Shown piece by piece: positions 43,156 to 51,621 of a stretch of DNA of 64,000 nt (position 1 is its first letter; each line of letters opens with the position of its first letter). The notes beneath the pieces are model-generated. The model saw nothing but the letters and a program-made list of their open reading frames with translations. It was not told the DNA's origin and made no database searches. Origin of the DNA: Brenneria goodwinii (GTDB lineage: Bacteria > Pseudomonadota > Gammaproteobacteria > Enterobacterales > Enterobacteriaceae). The stretch is taken from NCBI RefSeq assembly GCF_002291445.1, contig NZ_CP014137.1:3038001-3102000 (forward strand), read 5' to 3'. The translations under genes and the position numbers were made by a program.

Positions 43156-43977
43156 TTAATCGCCTGATTCAGCCGACTGGCGCGCGGCTTTCGCCATCAT
43201 TTTCTTCAGCGCATGGGAAACGGCGACAAAACCGAACGTTGCCGTTACCATCGTGGCGGCGCCAAAGCCGGATGCGCAATCCATCCGTTTGACGCCCTCG
43301 GCGGTGCTGCGTGAAGCACACACCGAACCATCAGGTTGCGGATAAACCAGCGGTTCGCTGGAAAACACGCAATCGATCCCCAGCTTTCCTTTACTGTTTT
43401 TCACCACGTTGAAATCATGTTTCAACCGTTCACGCAGTTTGGCCGCCAGCGGATCCTGAATGGTTTTCGCCAGATCGGCCACTTCAATGCGCGTCGGATC
43501 GATTTGCCCGCCCGCGCCGCCGATGGTCACCACCGGTATTTTGTAACGCCGGCAGTAAGAGAGCAGCGCCGCTTTGGGGCGCACGCTGTCTATCGCATCA
43601 ATGACGTAATTGAAATTGCGATCGAGTAACTCAGCGACATTCTCGGCACTGATGAAATCATCCACACAGGTCACGTTGCATTCCGGGTTAATCGCCAGAA
43701 TGCGTTCAGCCATGACTTCCGTTTTCGCCTGCCCGGTATGCTGACGCAGCGCATGAATCTGCCGGTTGGTATTACTGACGCACACATCATCCATATCAAT
43801 CAGGGTGATCGCGCCAATGCCGGTACGGGCCAGCGCCTCTGCCGCCCATGATCCCACGCCGCCAATGCCGATCACGCAGACGTGAGCGTCGGAAAACAGC
43901 TTCAGCGCCTGCTGACCATATAAACGTGCGGTACCGCCGAAGCGCTGCAGATAGGCTTCGGATAATTGCGTACTCAT
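43156..43977 (-). CDS. tcdA: tRNA threonylcarbamoyladenosine dehydratase TcdA (CsdL)
   Basis: TcdA uses ATP to close t6A at position 37 of ANN-reading tRNAs to the cyclic form ct6A; CsdA and CsdE support it. The 273-residue protein is E1-like: VIGIGGVGSWAAEALARTGIG nucleotide site, IDMDDVCVSNTNRQIHAL, YVIDAIDSVRPKAALLSYCR, then GGAGGQIDPTRIEVADLAKTIQDPL and the C-terminal RMDCASGFGAATMVTATFGF membrane-associated part. The ATG at 43977 follows an AAGG site; a TTG three codons earlier is less likely. Confidence 0.95.
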   Translation of the reverse strand: MSTQLSEAYLQRFGGTARLYGQQALKLFSDAHVCVIGIGGVGSWAAEALARTGIGAITLIDMDDVCVSNTNRQIHALRQHTGQAKTEVMAERILAINPECNVTCVDDFISAENVAELLDRNFNYVIDAIDSVRPKAALLSYCRRYKIPVVTIGGAGGQIDPTRIEVADLAKTIQDPLAAKLRERLKHDFNVVKNSKGKLGIDCVFSSEPLVYPQPDGSVCASRSTAEGVKRMDCASGFGAATMVTATFGFVAVSHALKKMMAKAARQSAESGD

Positions 43978-44059
43978 TACAACCAACCTTTACATAAGGA
44001 AAACAAGGGAATTAACGGTGATATTTGAAATCAGCAATACGTGAGCTACCCCACCCCAG

Positions 44060-44081
44060 CCCTCCCCTTCACAGGGGAGGG
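44060..44081. repeat. CCCTCCCC/GGGGAGGG hairpin
   Basis: CCCTCCCCT and AGGGGAGGG form a 9-bp perfect inverted repeat around a TCAC loop, followed by a second C-rich run (CCTCCCCCTG). Similar short C/G-rich palindromes are common between genes in enterobacteria such as Pectobacterium, from memory. It lies between tcdA and the bisC-like gene. Confidence 0.5.
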
Positions 44082-44128
44082 AGTTTGGCGCCTCCCCCTG
44101 ACAAGGAGTGCAGTATGAGCCCTGCGAC

Positions 44129-44165
44129 CAAAAAACCGAGCCAATCATAAAGGATTGGCTCGGTT
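44129..44165 (-). terminator. Terminator of the bisC-like gene
   Basis: On the reverse strand a perfect 13-bp stem AACCGAGCCAATC / GATTGGCTCGGTT with a 6-nt loop is followed by a T-run. It lies about 58 nt after the stop codon. Confidence 0.88.
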
Positions 44166-44222
44166 GATGACAAACCTATATCTCAATACGCGTTCTACCA
44201 CAGAGCGAAATATCCCCGCGAC

Positions 44223-46481
44223 CTAAACCGGCACCACCTCCACCAGGCAGCTCATGGCGTTCGGGCCTTGCGTCAATGGCGAAGTGCCGATATCCAACGT
44301 CAATACGTTGGCGTTCCCCGATTGCTCAACCGGGTGCCACTCTTTGCGCCCGAAACCGGGTTCAAACCAGGCGCCGGTAGACATGATCACCACTCCCGGC
44401 ATAACGCCGTCGGTGATCTGAACGCCGGCGAAGATGCGCCCGCGCGCATTCCTGACCTCAACCTGGGAGCGATCGCGGATATCACGCGCCGCCGCATCCT
44501 GCGGATGCATATAGAGCGTTTCCTTGCCGGCGGTTTTATTCGCCTCGACCTGCGGCGTCGTCGCCAGCTGGCTGTGCAGCCGATCGGCGGGCTGAATGGA
44601 AATAAAGTGCAGCGGCCAGGTTTTCGTGGCGGGCGCCCCCAGCCATTCGACCGGCGGTCGCCATTGCGGATGCGGAGCAAAATCGGGATAGCCGTAATCC
44701 GCAATGGTCGAACTAAACAGCTCGATTTTACCGCTTGGCGTTTGCAGCGCATGCTGCTGCGGGTCGCGACGAAAATCCTCAAAGAAGACAAACGGCTTGT
44801 CATCCATCGGGATCTCAACGTGGCCTTGCTGCCAGAACGCCTCAAACGACGGCCAGGATAGCCCGGCTTCCCGCTGTCTTGCGCGGCAGTCATCATAAAG
44901 CGTGGTCAGCCACTCCCGCTCACTGCGGTTCTGGGTGAACTCGCCCCAATAACCGAGCCGCTCCGCCAGCTCGCTGAAGATATCAAAATCATGCCGCGCC
45001 TGATGCTGCGGCGCAATCGCCTGATGCATGGCGAAAATAAAACGATCGCGTGAAGAGCCGCCGATATCGTTGCGCTCCAGCGTGGTGGTGACCGGCAGCA
45101 CGATATCCGCCATCTGCGCCGCGGGCGTCCAGACGATATCCTGCACAATCACCGTATCCGGCCTGCGCCACCCTTCCGCCAGCCGGTTCAACTGCTGGTG
45201 ATGATGGAAAGGATTGCCCCCGGCCCAGTGGATCAAATGAATATCGGGATAGGAATGCGTCTCTCCCTGAAAGGTGTACGGCTGACCGGGGTTAAGCAAC
45301 ATGTCGGCGATACGCGCCACAGGAATGGCTTGCCCGGCATTGGCGCTGGAGGGGGAAGCCGGCGCGGGCGTTGCAATACGCTCATTGCCGACGCTGTTCA
45401 TGGAGCCATGACCGAACGAGAAGCCGCCGCCCGGCAACCCGACTTGCCCCAGCATCGACGACAAGGCAATCATCATCCAGTAAGGCTGTTCGCCGCGGTG
45501 CGCCCGCTGAACGGAATAAGAACAGGTGATAAAGCTGCGCACGCCGATTAATTGTTTCGCCAGGCGTTCGATGCGCCCAGCCGGAATACCAGTGATATCG
45601 CTGGCCCAGGCCGGCGTTTTCGCCACCCCATCGCTACGGCCGAGGAGGTAATCCGTTAATTGCTCATAGCCGACGCAGTAACGTTGCAGGAAATCCTTGT
45701 CGTCGGCCCCCAGACGCTGAATTTCGTATCCTAATGCCAGCATCAGGGCGACATCGGTATTCGGGCGGATAGGGACCCATTCCGCATTGACGAATTCCGG
45801 GCAATCGTCGCGCATCGGGCTGATATTAATCACCGGAATGCCTTTCGCCACCAGCATTTCCAGTGCGGGCTTGAGCGTATGATGCCCCGCGCCGCCGGAA
45901 GCCACTTGCGCATTTTTCAGCGCCAGACCGCCAAAGGCGAGGAAGATGTCACAATGCTCGGCCACGCTGCGCCACTCCGTCACCTTACCGGTCAACGGAT
46001 GAAAGGTGCCGATCACATACGGCAGGAAGAACTGCGCCGCCCCCCAGCTGTAGTTGCCCTGCTGATCCACCGCCCCGCCGCCGGAAAAATAGAAACGGCG
46101 CACCTGAGAACGGGCATGATGAAAACGCCCGGCGGAAGACCAGCCATAAGATCCGGCGAATATTCCGTCAGCGCCATAGCGATCGCGGATACGGCGGTTC
46201 TCTTCGGCGACCAGATGCAGCGCGACATCCCAATCGACTTCAACAAAATCCTCTTTACCGCGCAGCGAGCCGTCGCTGTTTTCACGTTTTTGCAGCCAGG
46301 AACGGCGCACGGCGGGCCGCCGGATGCGGCGTTCCGAATAGACCAACGGAACAATAGAGTCGAGCATGGCGGAAGGCGCGGGATCGTCCGCAAATGGCTC
46401 GCAACGAATCAGTTTCCCGTCTTCAACAACGGCGGTAAACGCGCCCCAGTGAGCAAGATGTGGATAACGCTTAATCGTCAT
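44223..46481 (-). CDS. BisC/TorA-type molybdopterin oxidoreductase
   Basis: A molybdenum bis-guanylyl-molybdopterin reductase of the DMSO reductase family, BisC/TorZ/DorA branch, likely reducing an S- or N-oxide. The ATG at 46481 has GAGG 6 nt upstream and gives 752 residues. The N terminus (TIKRYPHLAHWGAFTAVVEDGK) lacks both the CxxC..C cluster motif and a Tat signal, so no N-terminal [4Fe-4S] and a cytoplasmic location, as for BisC. The Mo-ligand Ser lies in GSYGWSSAGRFHHA (Ser116). PGK-type WAGGNPFHHHQQLNRL, VLPVTTTLERNDIGG and the C-terminal barrel (RLHSQL...LYMHPQDAAARDIRDRSQVEVRNARG) are present. Closest E. coli relative is BisC, but the substrate cannot be set. It is not at this site in E. 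coli. Confidence 0.88.
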   Translation of the reverse strand: MTIKRYPHLAHWGAFTAVVEDGKLIRCEPFADDPAPSAMLDSIVPLVYSERRIRRPAVRRSWLQKRENSDGSLRGKEDFVEVDWDVALHLVAEENRRIRDRYGADGIFAGSYGWSSAGRFHHARSQVRRFYFSGGGAVDQQGNYSWGAAQFFLPYVIGTFHPLTGKVTEWRSVAEHCDIFLAFGGLALKNAQVASGGAGHHTLKPALEMLVAKGIPVINISPMRDDCPEFVNAEWVPIRPNTDVALMLALGYEIQRLGADDKDFLQRYCVGYEQLTDYLLGRSDGVAKTPAWASDITGIPAGRIERLAKQLIGVRSFITCSYSVQRAHRGEQPYWMMIALSSMLGQVGLPGGGFSFGHGSMNSVGNERIATPAPASPSSANAGQAIPVARIADMLLNPGQPYTFQGETHSYPDIHLIHWAGGNPFHHHQQLNRLAEGWRRPDTVIVQDIVWTPAAQMADIVLPVTTTLERNDIGGSSRDRFIFAMHQAIAPQHQARHDFDIFSELAERLGYWGEFTQNRSEREWLTTLYDDCRARQREAGLSWPSFEAFWQQGHVEIPMDDKPFVFFEDFRRDPQQHALQTPSGKIELFSSTIADYGYPDFAPHPQWRPPVEWLGAPATKTWPLHFISIQPADRLHSQLATTPQVEANKTAGKETLYMHPQDAAARDIRDRSQVEVRNARGRIFAGVQITDGVMPGVVIMSTGAWFEPGFGRKEWHPVEQSGNANVLTLDIGTSPLTQGPNAMSCLVEVVPV

Positions 46482-46515
46482 GACGACCTCATGGCAAGTA
46501 GTTAGCAGGGTATAG

Positions 46516-46543
46516 AATATACCTGAACTCACACCTTACCCAA
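46516..46543 (-). promoter_or_regulatory. Candidate promoter of the bisC-like gene
   Basis: On the reverse strand -35 TTGGGT and -10 TATATT with a 16-bp spacer, about 35 nt upstream of the start codon at 46481. No good FNR or NarL box was recognised. Confidence 0.5.
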
Positions 46544-46907
46544 CCGCCGAAACAGTAAATAGCCTTATATAAATAGCAATAAATCAGATAACAAAAGTTA
46601 ATTAGCGATAATCAATCGCTTGCCGACACAAATAACCATAAGGAAATTGATGATATAAGGCGAGTCAATAACATCGCCCGGATATATAAAATTCAGCGCT
46701 TCACAAGGCAAAGCTATCCCTCTATAAATAAAAGGTTATTTTTAACGTTATATAAAATATAGGAATATTGGAACGATCCCATTCCGGCCGCCAAAATAAA
46801 CGGCTACGGCGGATAGTCTATTTCAGACCCGGGATAAAAGAAAAAGGCGTAAATAAAGTATTACCCGCAGCGCCATCGGCCTGCTGCGGGTAAGCGATCA
46901 AAACGTG
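46544..46907. other. AT-rich intergenic region between bisC-like gene and mltA
   Basis: No gene is seen. Bases 46550-46780 are clearly richer in A and T than the flanking genes, with many short A/T runs. A perfect 11-bp inverted repeat TTACCCGCAGC / GCTGCGGGTAA (46861-46871 and 46883-46893) lies 15 nt after the mltA stop and may close that transcript, though no long T-run follows. Confidence 0.6.
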
Positions 46908-48080
46908 TTAATTCTGCGGATTGCTGACCAGTAGCGATCCCGAACTATTGCTATTCATTGACGGAGCGCTTTGCGAAGCGCTGAACAAGGTTCCGTTACT
47001 CTGCGTATTTTTCAATACCCATACCCGGCCATAGTGGTTATAGAAACCCGCCGCATGGCCTGCCTCATGCCCGATCCCCTGATAAATATCGAAGTGTTGG
47101 CCTTTAATTGCCCCACCGACATCCAGCGCCACCATCAAACGCATTTCATATTTACCGGTAAACTTCCCTTCATTATTCAATAAGGGAACCTCCGCCAGCA
47201 GCGCCGTTCCGGCCGGAATCAAAGAACGGTCGGACGCCACCGAGGCTTTCGCCACCAGCGGCACCGCGCTCGCGCCCTTGACCGGCGACGTCATCATCGG
47301 TTTAAAGAACACAAAGGAGGGATTCTGCTCCAACAGTTCGCGGACCTCATACTCCGAGTGCTGTTCGGCCCATTTGCGGATAGCCTGCATGGACATATCT
47401 TCGCGCGCCACTTCACCGCGGTCGATCAGTACCTTGCCGATGCTGCGGTAGGCATGGCCGTTTTTGCCGGCATAGCCGAAGAACGTCAGCGGACGGCCAT
47501 CGCCAAAATCAATATAGGCGCTGCCCTGCACCTCCATCATAAAGTTATCCACCAGCGAATTGGTCCAGGCCAGGGCCAAACGATCGTCTAAAGCGCCGGA
47601 GTAAATTGATGCTCTATCCGGCAGTCGGCGATTTTTCTTGCCCCGAGCAGGCATGGCGTAAAGCGGATAGCGGAATTCGCCCTGACGGGTATAACGGGCC
47701 TGCAGAACCGGCGTGTAGTAGCCGGTAAACTGAACGTTGCCGAAGTTGTCCACGCCCTCCATCTGCCAGGCGCTGAGGCCGAATTTGCTCAGTTCGCGGG
47801 TATCGGCTCCCGACATCATCCAGTTTTCTATCGCCTGGAAGGTACTATTATTGCTGGTATACAGGTTCGGCGATGCATTCCTGATTTCAACGACCTGATC
47901 GACAAAGTCTCTGGCATTCACGGGTTTGCCGGCGGCATTCGGCTCATTAACCAGTTCCAAAGGCTGATTGAGGTGTCCATCCTTATATTGCTGCCCTCGA
48001 TCGGTGGGTTTGGATTGACACCCTGCCAGAATGGCAATCACCACGCCGGCCAGCAAATATTTTCCCCAACATCCTCTCAT
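46908..48080 (-). CDS. mltA: Membrane-bound lytic murein transglycosylase A
   Basis: MltA cuts the MurNAc-GlcNAc bond with 1,6-anhydro ring formation from the inner face of the outer membrane. From the ATG at 48080 (MRGCWGKYLL, matching the E. coli start) it has 390 residues; an in-frame ATG at 48104 is an alternative. The lipobox is LAGC (Cys21), followed by the near-invariant QSKPTDRGQQYKDG. The MltA beta-barrel and 3D domain end in VALDVGGAIKGQHFDIYQG with the catalytic Asp. The C terminus has a Ser/Asn-rich tail of about 25 residues not found in E. coli MltA (365). Confidence 0.95.
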   Translation of the reverse strand: MRGCWGKYLLAGVVIAILAGCQSKPTDRGQQYKDGHLNQPLELVNEPNAAGKPVNARDFVDQVVEIRNASPNLYTSNNSTFQAIENWMMSGADTRELSKFGLSAWQMEGVDNFGNVQFTGYYTPVLQARYTRQGEFRYPLYAMPARGKKNRRLPDRASIYSGALDDRLALAWTNSLVDNFMMEVQGSAYIDFGDGRPLTFFGYAGKNGHAYRSIGKVLIDRGEVAREDMSMQAIRKWAEQHSEYEVRELLEQNPSFVFFKPMMTSPVKGASAVPLVAKASVASDRSLIPAGTALLAEVPLLNNEGKFTGKYEMRLMVALDVGGAIKGQHFDIYQGIGHEAGHAAGFYNHYGRVWVLKNTQSNGTLFSASQSAPSMNSNSSGSLLVSNPQN

Positions 48081-48163
48081 CTTCTTTGCGCTCTCTTTTG
48101 ACATTGACGGATTCACCGCCGAACGATAACAAACACCTATAGAGAAAGAAACGACGTCCGATA

Positions 48164-48186
48164 AAAAATCGCCGGGAGCGATTTTT
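48164..48186 (-). other. Terminator-like hairpin upstream of mltA
   Basis: AAAAATCGC / GCGATTTTT is a 9-bp perfect inverted repeat with a 5-nt loop, followed on the reverse strand by TTTTTTAT. It lies about 80-100 nt upstream of the mltA start, so it could attenuate mltA or end a transcript coming from the right. The rest of the 307-bp interval between mltA and the first tRNA shows only the tRNA promoter. Confidence 0.45.
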
Positions 48187-48346
48187 AACGTCGCACCGCG
48201 ACGGACCGCAGTGCGAGTCATCAAGCCATATTGTAGATACAAATAGCCAGCGATATAAAACCGGCGTCGTAACGTTTAAAAAGTAGCCCATTAGGTTGCA
48301 AATTCAGCACCCGTGCGGGCTATCAGGCATTTTTTGCAGAAATAGG

Positions 48347-48374
48347 TTGCATAGAAACTCATGGGGAGTATATT
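48347..48374 (+). promoter_or_regulatory. Promoter of the initiator tRNA genes
   Basis: -35 TTGCAT and -10 TATATT with a 16-bp spacer, followed by a GC-rich discriminator (GCGCATCC), 14 nt before the first tRNA. The discriminator is typical of stringently controlled stable RNA promoters. Confidence 0.75.
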
Positions 48375-48387
48375 GCGCATCCACGGA

Positions 48388-48464
<77 letters not shown>

Positions 48465-48512
48465 ATTGATGTGAATAGACCATCAAAAGTAAAAAGACAG
48501 TATCAAGACGGA

Positions 48513-48589
<77 letters not shown>

Positions 48590-48604
48590 ATTGATTACTC
48601 ATAG

Positions 48605-48630
48605 AAAAGCACCCTTAACGGGTGTTTTTT
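48605..48630 (+). terminator. Terminator of the initiator tRNA unit
   Basis: CACCC / GGGTG stem with flanking A and T runs (AAAAGCACCC, TTAAC loop, GGGTGTTTTTT), 16 nt after the second tRNA. Confidence 0.8.
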
Positions 48631-48739
48631 GCTTTCTGGCATCCCCATTCTTGCAAACACGTCATTTATACCGCGCAACAGCTGAACCAACCGCAACTCG
48701 GCAGCGTTAATGCGCCACCGAGCGTTTGCCGGTATGGCG

Positions 48740-49981
48740 CTAGCGCCCGGCCTGGCTGGCGAAATAGGCTTTAATCCCAGCAAGGATCGATTGGGCTATC
48801 TGCTGTTGAAACTGGCTGGTGCGCAATTTGCGTTCTTCTTCAATATTACTGATGAATGCGGTTTCAACCAGCACGGAAGGAATATCCGGCGCTTTCAGCA
48901 CCGCAAACCCGGCCTGATCGACGCTGTTTTTATGCAGACGGTTGACCTTACTCAAACGGGTTAGTATTTCCTTACCGAACTTCAGGCTGTCATTAATCGT
49001 TACGGTCTGCACCAGGTCAAGCATGGTGTGATCCAGATAGCGGTCGCCGCTCATGCTAACCCCGCCGATTAAATCCGCTTCGTTCTGCGTCTGCGCCAAA
49101 AAGCTCGCGGCGGTGCTGGTCGCCCCCTTCTTGGACAGCGCAAATACCGACGAACCCCTTGCCGCGCGGTTGGTGAATGCATCCGCATGAATCGAAATAA
49201 ACAGATCGGCCCGCTGCTTACGCGCTTTGGCAACCCGCACGCGCAATGGAATAAATACGTCCTCATTGCGCGTCATATAGGCTTTCATATTGGACTCGCG
49301 ATCGATCAGCGCGCGAAGACGGCGGGCGATTTGCAGCACGACATCTTTTTCGCGGGTTTTATTTTTACCAATCGCCCCCGGATCTTCACCGCCGTGGCCG
49401 GGATCCAGCATGATAACCAGAGGGCGGTCGCGCCCGGCCTTCCCTGCCTGCGGCGCCTCCGCCGGTAATGTCCGCTCCAGATCGCCCTTGTTGTAATCCT
49501 CCAACAGCGCCAGCAGCGGATCCTCTTCGTTATCATAACGGCCAACCTGCGGGTAAAGATCCATCACCAGGCGATGCTTGAATTCGGCGACCGGATTGAG
49601 CGTAAAGAGCTTGGCATCAACCCCTTGTTTTAGCTCAAGAACCAACCGTACCGTATTCTTGTCGAACTGGCCGATTCTGGCATTTTTAATCAACGGATCG
49701 TTTTGATGAAACTGACTGGGAATATTCTTCAGGACGCTGTTGAGATGAATATTTTCAATATCCACCACCAGGCGATCCGGATTGCCGAGGATGAACTGCT
49801 TATATTTAAGCGAAAGATTCGACTCCAGCGTTACCCGGGTATAGGAAGAAGAAGGCCATACGCGTACGGCGATGACCTGCGCCGCGGCGGCCAAGCCAAC
49901 GCCGCTTACACTTAACAGCCAGGTTGCCGCAGCGCTTTGCAGCAGACGCCGCCGAGTCGGATTGTGATTCGAGTAAGACAT
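48740..49981 (-). CDS. amiC: N-acetylmuramoyl-L-alanine amidase AmiC
   Basis: AmiC splits daughter-cell peptidoglycan at the septum, activated by NlpD. The 413-residue precursor has a Tat signal (Arg10-Arg11-Arg12 in TRRRLLQSAAATWLLSVSGVGLAAA), an AMIN domain for septal targeting (IAVRVWPSSSYTRVTLESN, about residues 35-140) and an amidase_3 zinc domain: MLDPGHGGEDPGAIG, DLFISIHADAF and the catalytic Glu in SVLVETAFISNIEEE. It diverges from argA as in E. coli; 237 bp lie between the start codons. Confidence 0.97.
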   Translation of the reverse strand: MSYSNHNPTRRRLLQSAAATWLLSVSGVGLAAAAQVIAVRVWPSSSYTRVTLESNLSLKYKQFILGNPDRLVVDIENIHLNSVLKNIPSQFHQNDPLIKNARIGQFDKNTVRLVLELKQGVDAKLFTLNPVAEFKHRLVMDLYPQVGRYDNEEDPLLALLEDYNKGDLERTLPAEAPQAGKAGRDRPLVIMLDPGHGGEDPGAIGKNKTREKDVVLQIARRLRALIDRESNMKAYMTRNEDVFIPLRVRVAKARKQRADLFISIHADAFTNRAARGSSVFALSKKGATSTAASFLAQTQNEADLIGGVSMSGDRYLDHTMLDLVQTVTINDSLKFGKEILTRLSKVNRLHKNSVDQAGFAVLKAPDIPSVLVETAFISNIEEERKLRTSQFQQQIAQSILAGIKAYFASQAGR

Positions 49982-50169
49982 GCAACTCCGGTCTGATTAC
50001 AGTGCCACTGCCAACTACGGGAAGCAGAAATCGCAAAATTGTCAAAAACTTTAACTAATCTCTACTCCGGTGTCATGCAAAAATCATTCTTACGCTTTTT
50101 CTTCCCGCTTCTTGCAAATTGCGGCGGCATTGACTTTGCTTATTACATACCCCTTGCCTTTTACCTCGC

Positions 50170-50208
50170 AAAGAATAAAAATACAAAAATTACGAATAAA
50201 AATTCAAA
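50170..50208 (+). promoter_or_regulatory. Tandem ARG boxes (ArgR operator) of argA
   Basis: Two 18-bp boxes, AAAGAATAAAAATACAAA (50170-50187) and TACGAATAAAAATTCAAA (50191-50208), match the ArgR consensus WNTGAATWWWWATTCANW and are 3 bp apart, the spacing bound by one ArgR hexamer. A candidate promoter, -35 TTGCCT (50154) and -10 TAAAAA (50176), overlaps box 1. The layout is like that of E. coli argA. The second box ends 10 nt before the GTG start. Confidence 0.88.
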
Positions 50209-50218
50209 AGGAGTCGCA

Positions 50219-51544
50219 GTGAAGGAGCGTAGTACAGAACTGGTGGAGGGCTTTCGCCACACCGTTCCCTATATCAATGCCCACCGTGGCAAAACTTTTG
50301 TCATCATGCTGGGTGGAGAAGCCATCGAGCATGAAAACTTCGCCAACATCGTCAATGATATCGGGCTACTGCATAGCCTGGGCATTAAGCTGGTGGTGGT
50401 TTATGGCGCCCGTCCGCAGATCGATAGCAATCTGACCACGCATCATTACGAGCCGGTTTACCATAAAAACATCCGTATCACAGACAGCACGACGCTGGAG
50501 CTGGTTAAGCAGGCCGCCGGGATGCTGCAGTTGGATATTACCGCCCGTCTGTCCATGAGCCTGAATAATACGCCGCTGCAGGGCGCGCACATCAACGTCG
50601 TCAGCGGGAACTTTATTATCGCCCAGCCCCTCGGCGTGGATGACGGCGTTGACTACTGCCACAGCGGCCGTATTCGCCGCATTGACGAAGATGCCCTGCA
50701 CCGTCAGCTAGACAGCGGCGCGATTGTGCTGCTGGGCCCCGTAGCGGTTTCCGTCACCGGAGAGAGTTTTAATCTGACGTCCGAAGAGGTCGCCACCCAA
50801 TTGGCGATCAAACTCCGGGCGGAAAAAATGATTGGCTTCTGTTCTTCACAGGGTGTGACGGATGAAAACGGCAAAATCATTTCCGAACTATTTCCGGATG
50901 AGGCCCAAAAACGGATTGAAGCGTTGGAACAGGAAGGCGATTACCAGTCCGGTACGGTCAGATTCCTGCGCGGCGCGGTTAAAGCCTGCCGCAGCGGCGT
51001 GCGCCGCAGCCACCTGATGAGTTATCAGGTCGATGGCGCCTTGCTGCAGGAACTGTTTTCCCGTGACGGCATCGGTACGCAGATCGTTATGGAAAGCGCC
51101 GAACAGGTTCGCCGCGCGACGATTAACGATATCGGCGGCATTCTGGAACTGATTCGCCCACTGGAACAACAAGGCATTCTGGTCAGACGTTCCCGCGAGC
51201 AATTGGAAATGGAGATCGATAAATTCACCGTCATCGTACGCGATAACCTGACCATAGCCTGCGCCGCACTTTACCCGTTTACGGAAGAGAGCATCGGTGA
51301 AATGGCGTGTGTGGCGGTGCACCCGGACTATCGCAGCTCGTCACGCGGCGACATGTTGCTGCAAAGGATCGCCGCGCAGGCCCGCCTGCAGGGGCTGAAA
51401 AAGCTTTTTGTCCTGACCACTCACAGCATCCACTGGTTTCAGGAACGCGGATTCCTGCTCGCTGAAGTGGAAATGCTGCCGAGGAAAAAACAGGAGCTGT
51501 ATAACTACCAGCGCCGTTCCAAAATTCTGGTGCTGGATCTCTGA
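50219..51544 (+). CDS. argA: Amino-acid N-acetyltransferase ArgA
   Basis: ArgA acetylates glutamate in the first step of arginine synthesis and is inhibited by arginine. The GTG at 50219 is the start: AAGGAG precedes it by 5 nt and it gives 441 residues starting VKERSTELVEGFRHTVPYIN as in E. coli; the frame is open for 60 more codons upstream, but that part contains the ArgR operator. An N-terminal amino-acid-kinase-like domain (FVIMLGGEAIEHENF, about 1-280) binds arginine and a C-terminal GNAT domain (ATINDIGGILELIRPLEQQG, EMACVAVHPDYRSSSRGDMLL) carries activity. Confidence 0.97.
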   Translation: MKERSTELVEGFRHTVPYINAHRGKTFVIMLGGEAIEHENFANIVNDIGLLHSLGIKLVVVYGARPQIDSNLTTHHYEPVYHKNIRITDSTTLELVKQAAGMLQLDITARLSMSLNNTPLQGAHINVVSGNFIIAQPLGVDDGVDYCHSGRIRRIDEDALHRQLDSGAIVLLGPVAVSVTGESFNLTSEEVATQLAIKLRAEKMIGFCSSQGVTDENGKIISELFPDEAQKRIEALEQEGDYQSGTVRFLRGAVKACRSGVRRSHLMSYQVDGALLQELFSRDGIGTQIVMESAEQVRRATINDIGGILELIRPLEQQGILVRRSREQLEMEIDKFTVIVRDNLTIACAALYPFTEESIGEMACVAVHPDYRSSSRGDMLLQRIAAQARLQGLKKLFVLTTHSIHWFQERGFLLAEVEMLPRKKQELYNYQRRSKILVLDL

Positions 51545-51555
51545 TCCCGCCGGTT

Positions 51556-51584
51556 CTCCCCCCGCGGCAACGCTACGGGGGGAG
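51556..51584. other. Stem-loop between convergent argA and recD
   Basis: CTCCCCCCG / CGGGGGGAG is a 9-bp perfect inverted repeat with an 11-nt loop, 12 nt after the argA stop. No T-run follows, so it may be a weak or pausing structure at the end of argA. Confidence 0.5.
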
Positions 51585-51621
51585 GATAAATCACGCATCC
51601 TTTCCAGCGACAAAGCGGTAT

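Noticed and set aside
44041..44100. CRISPR-like or transposon-end reading of the C/G-rich repeats near 44060
   Set aside because: Only one hairpin and one partial copy, with no regular spacers, target duplication or transposase.
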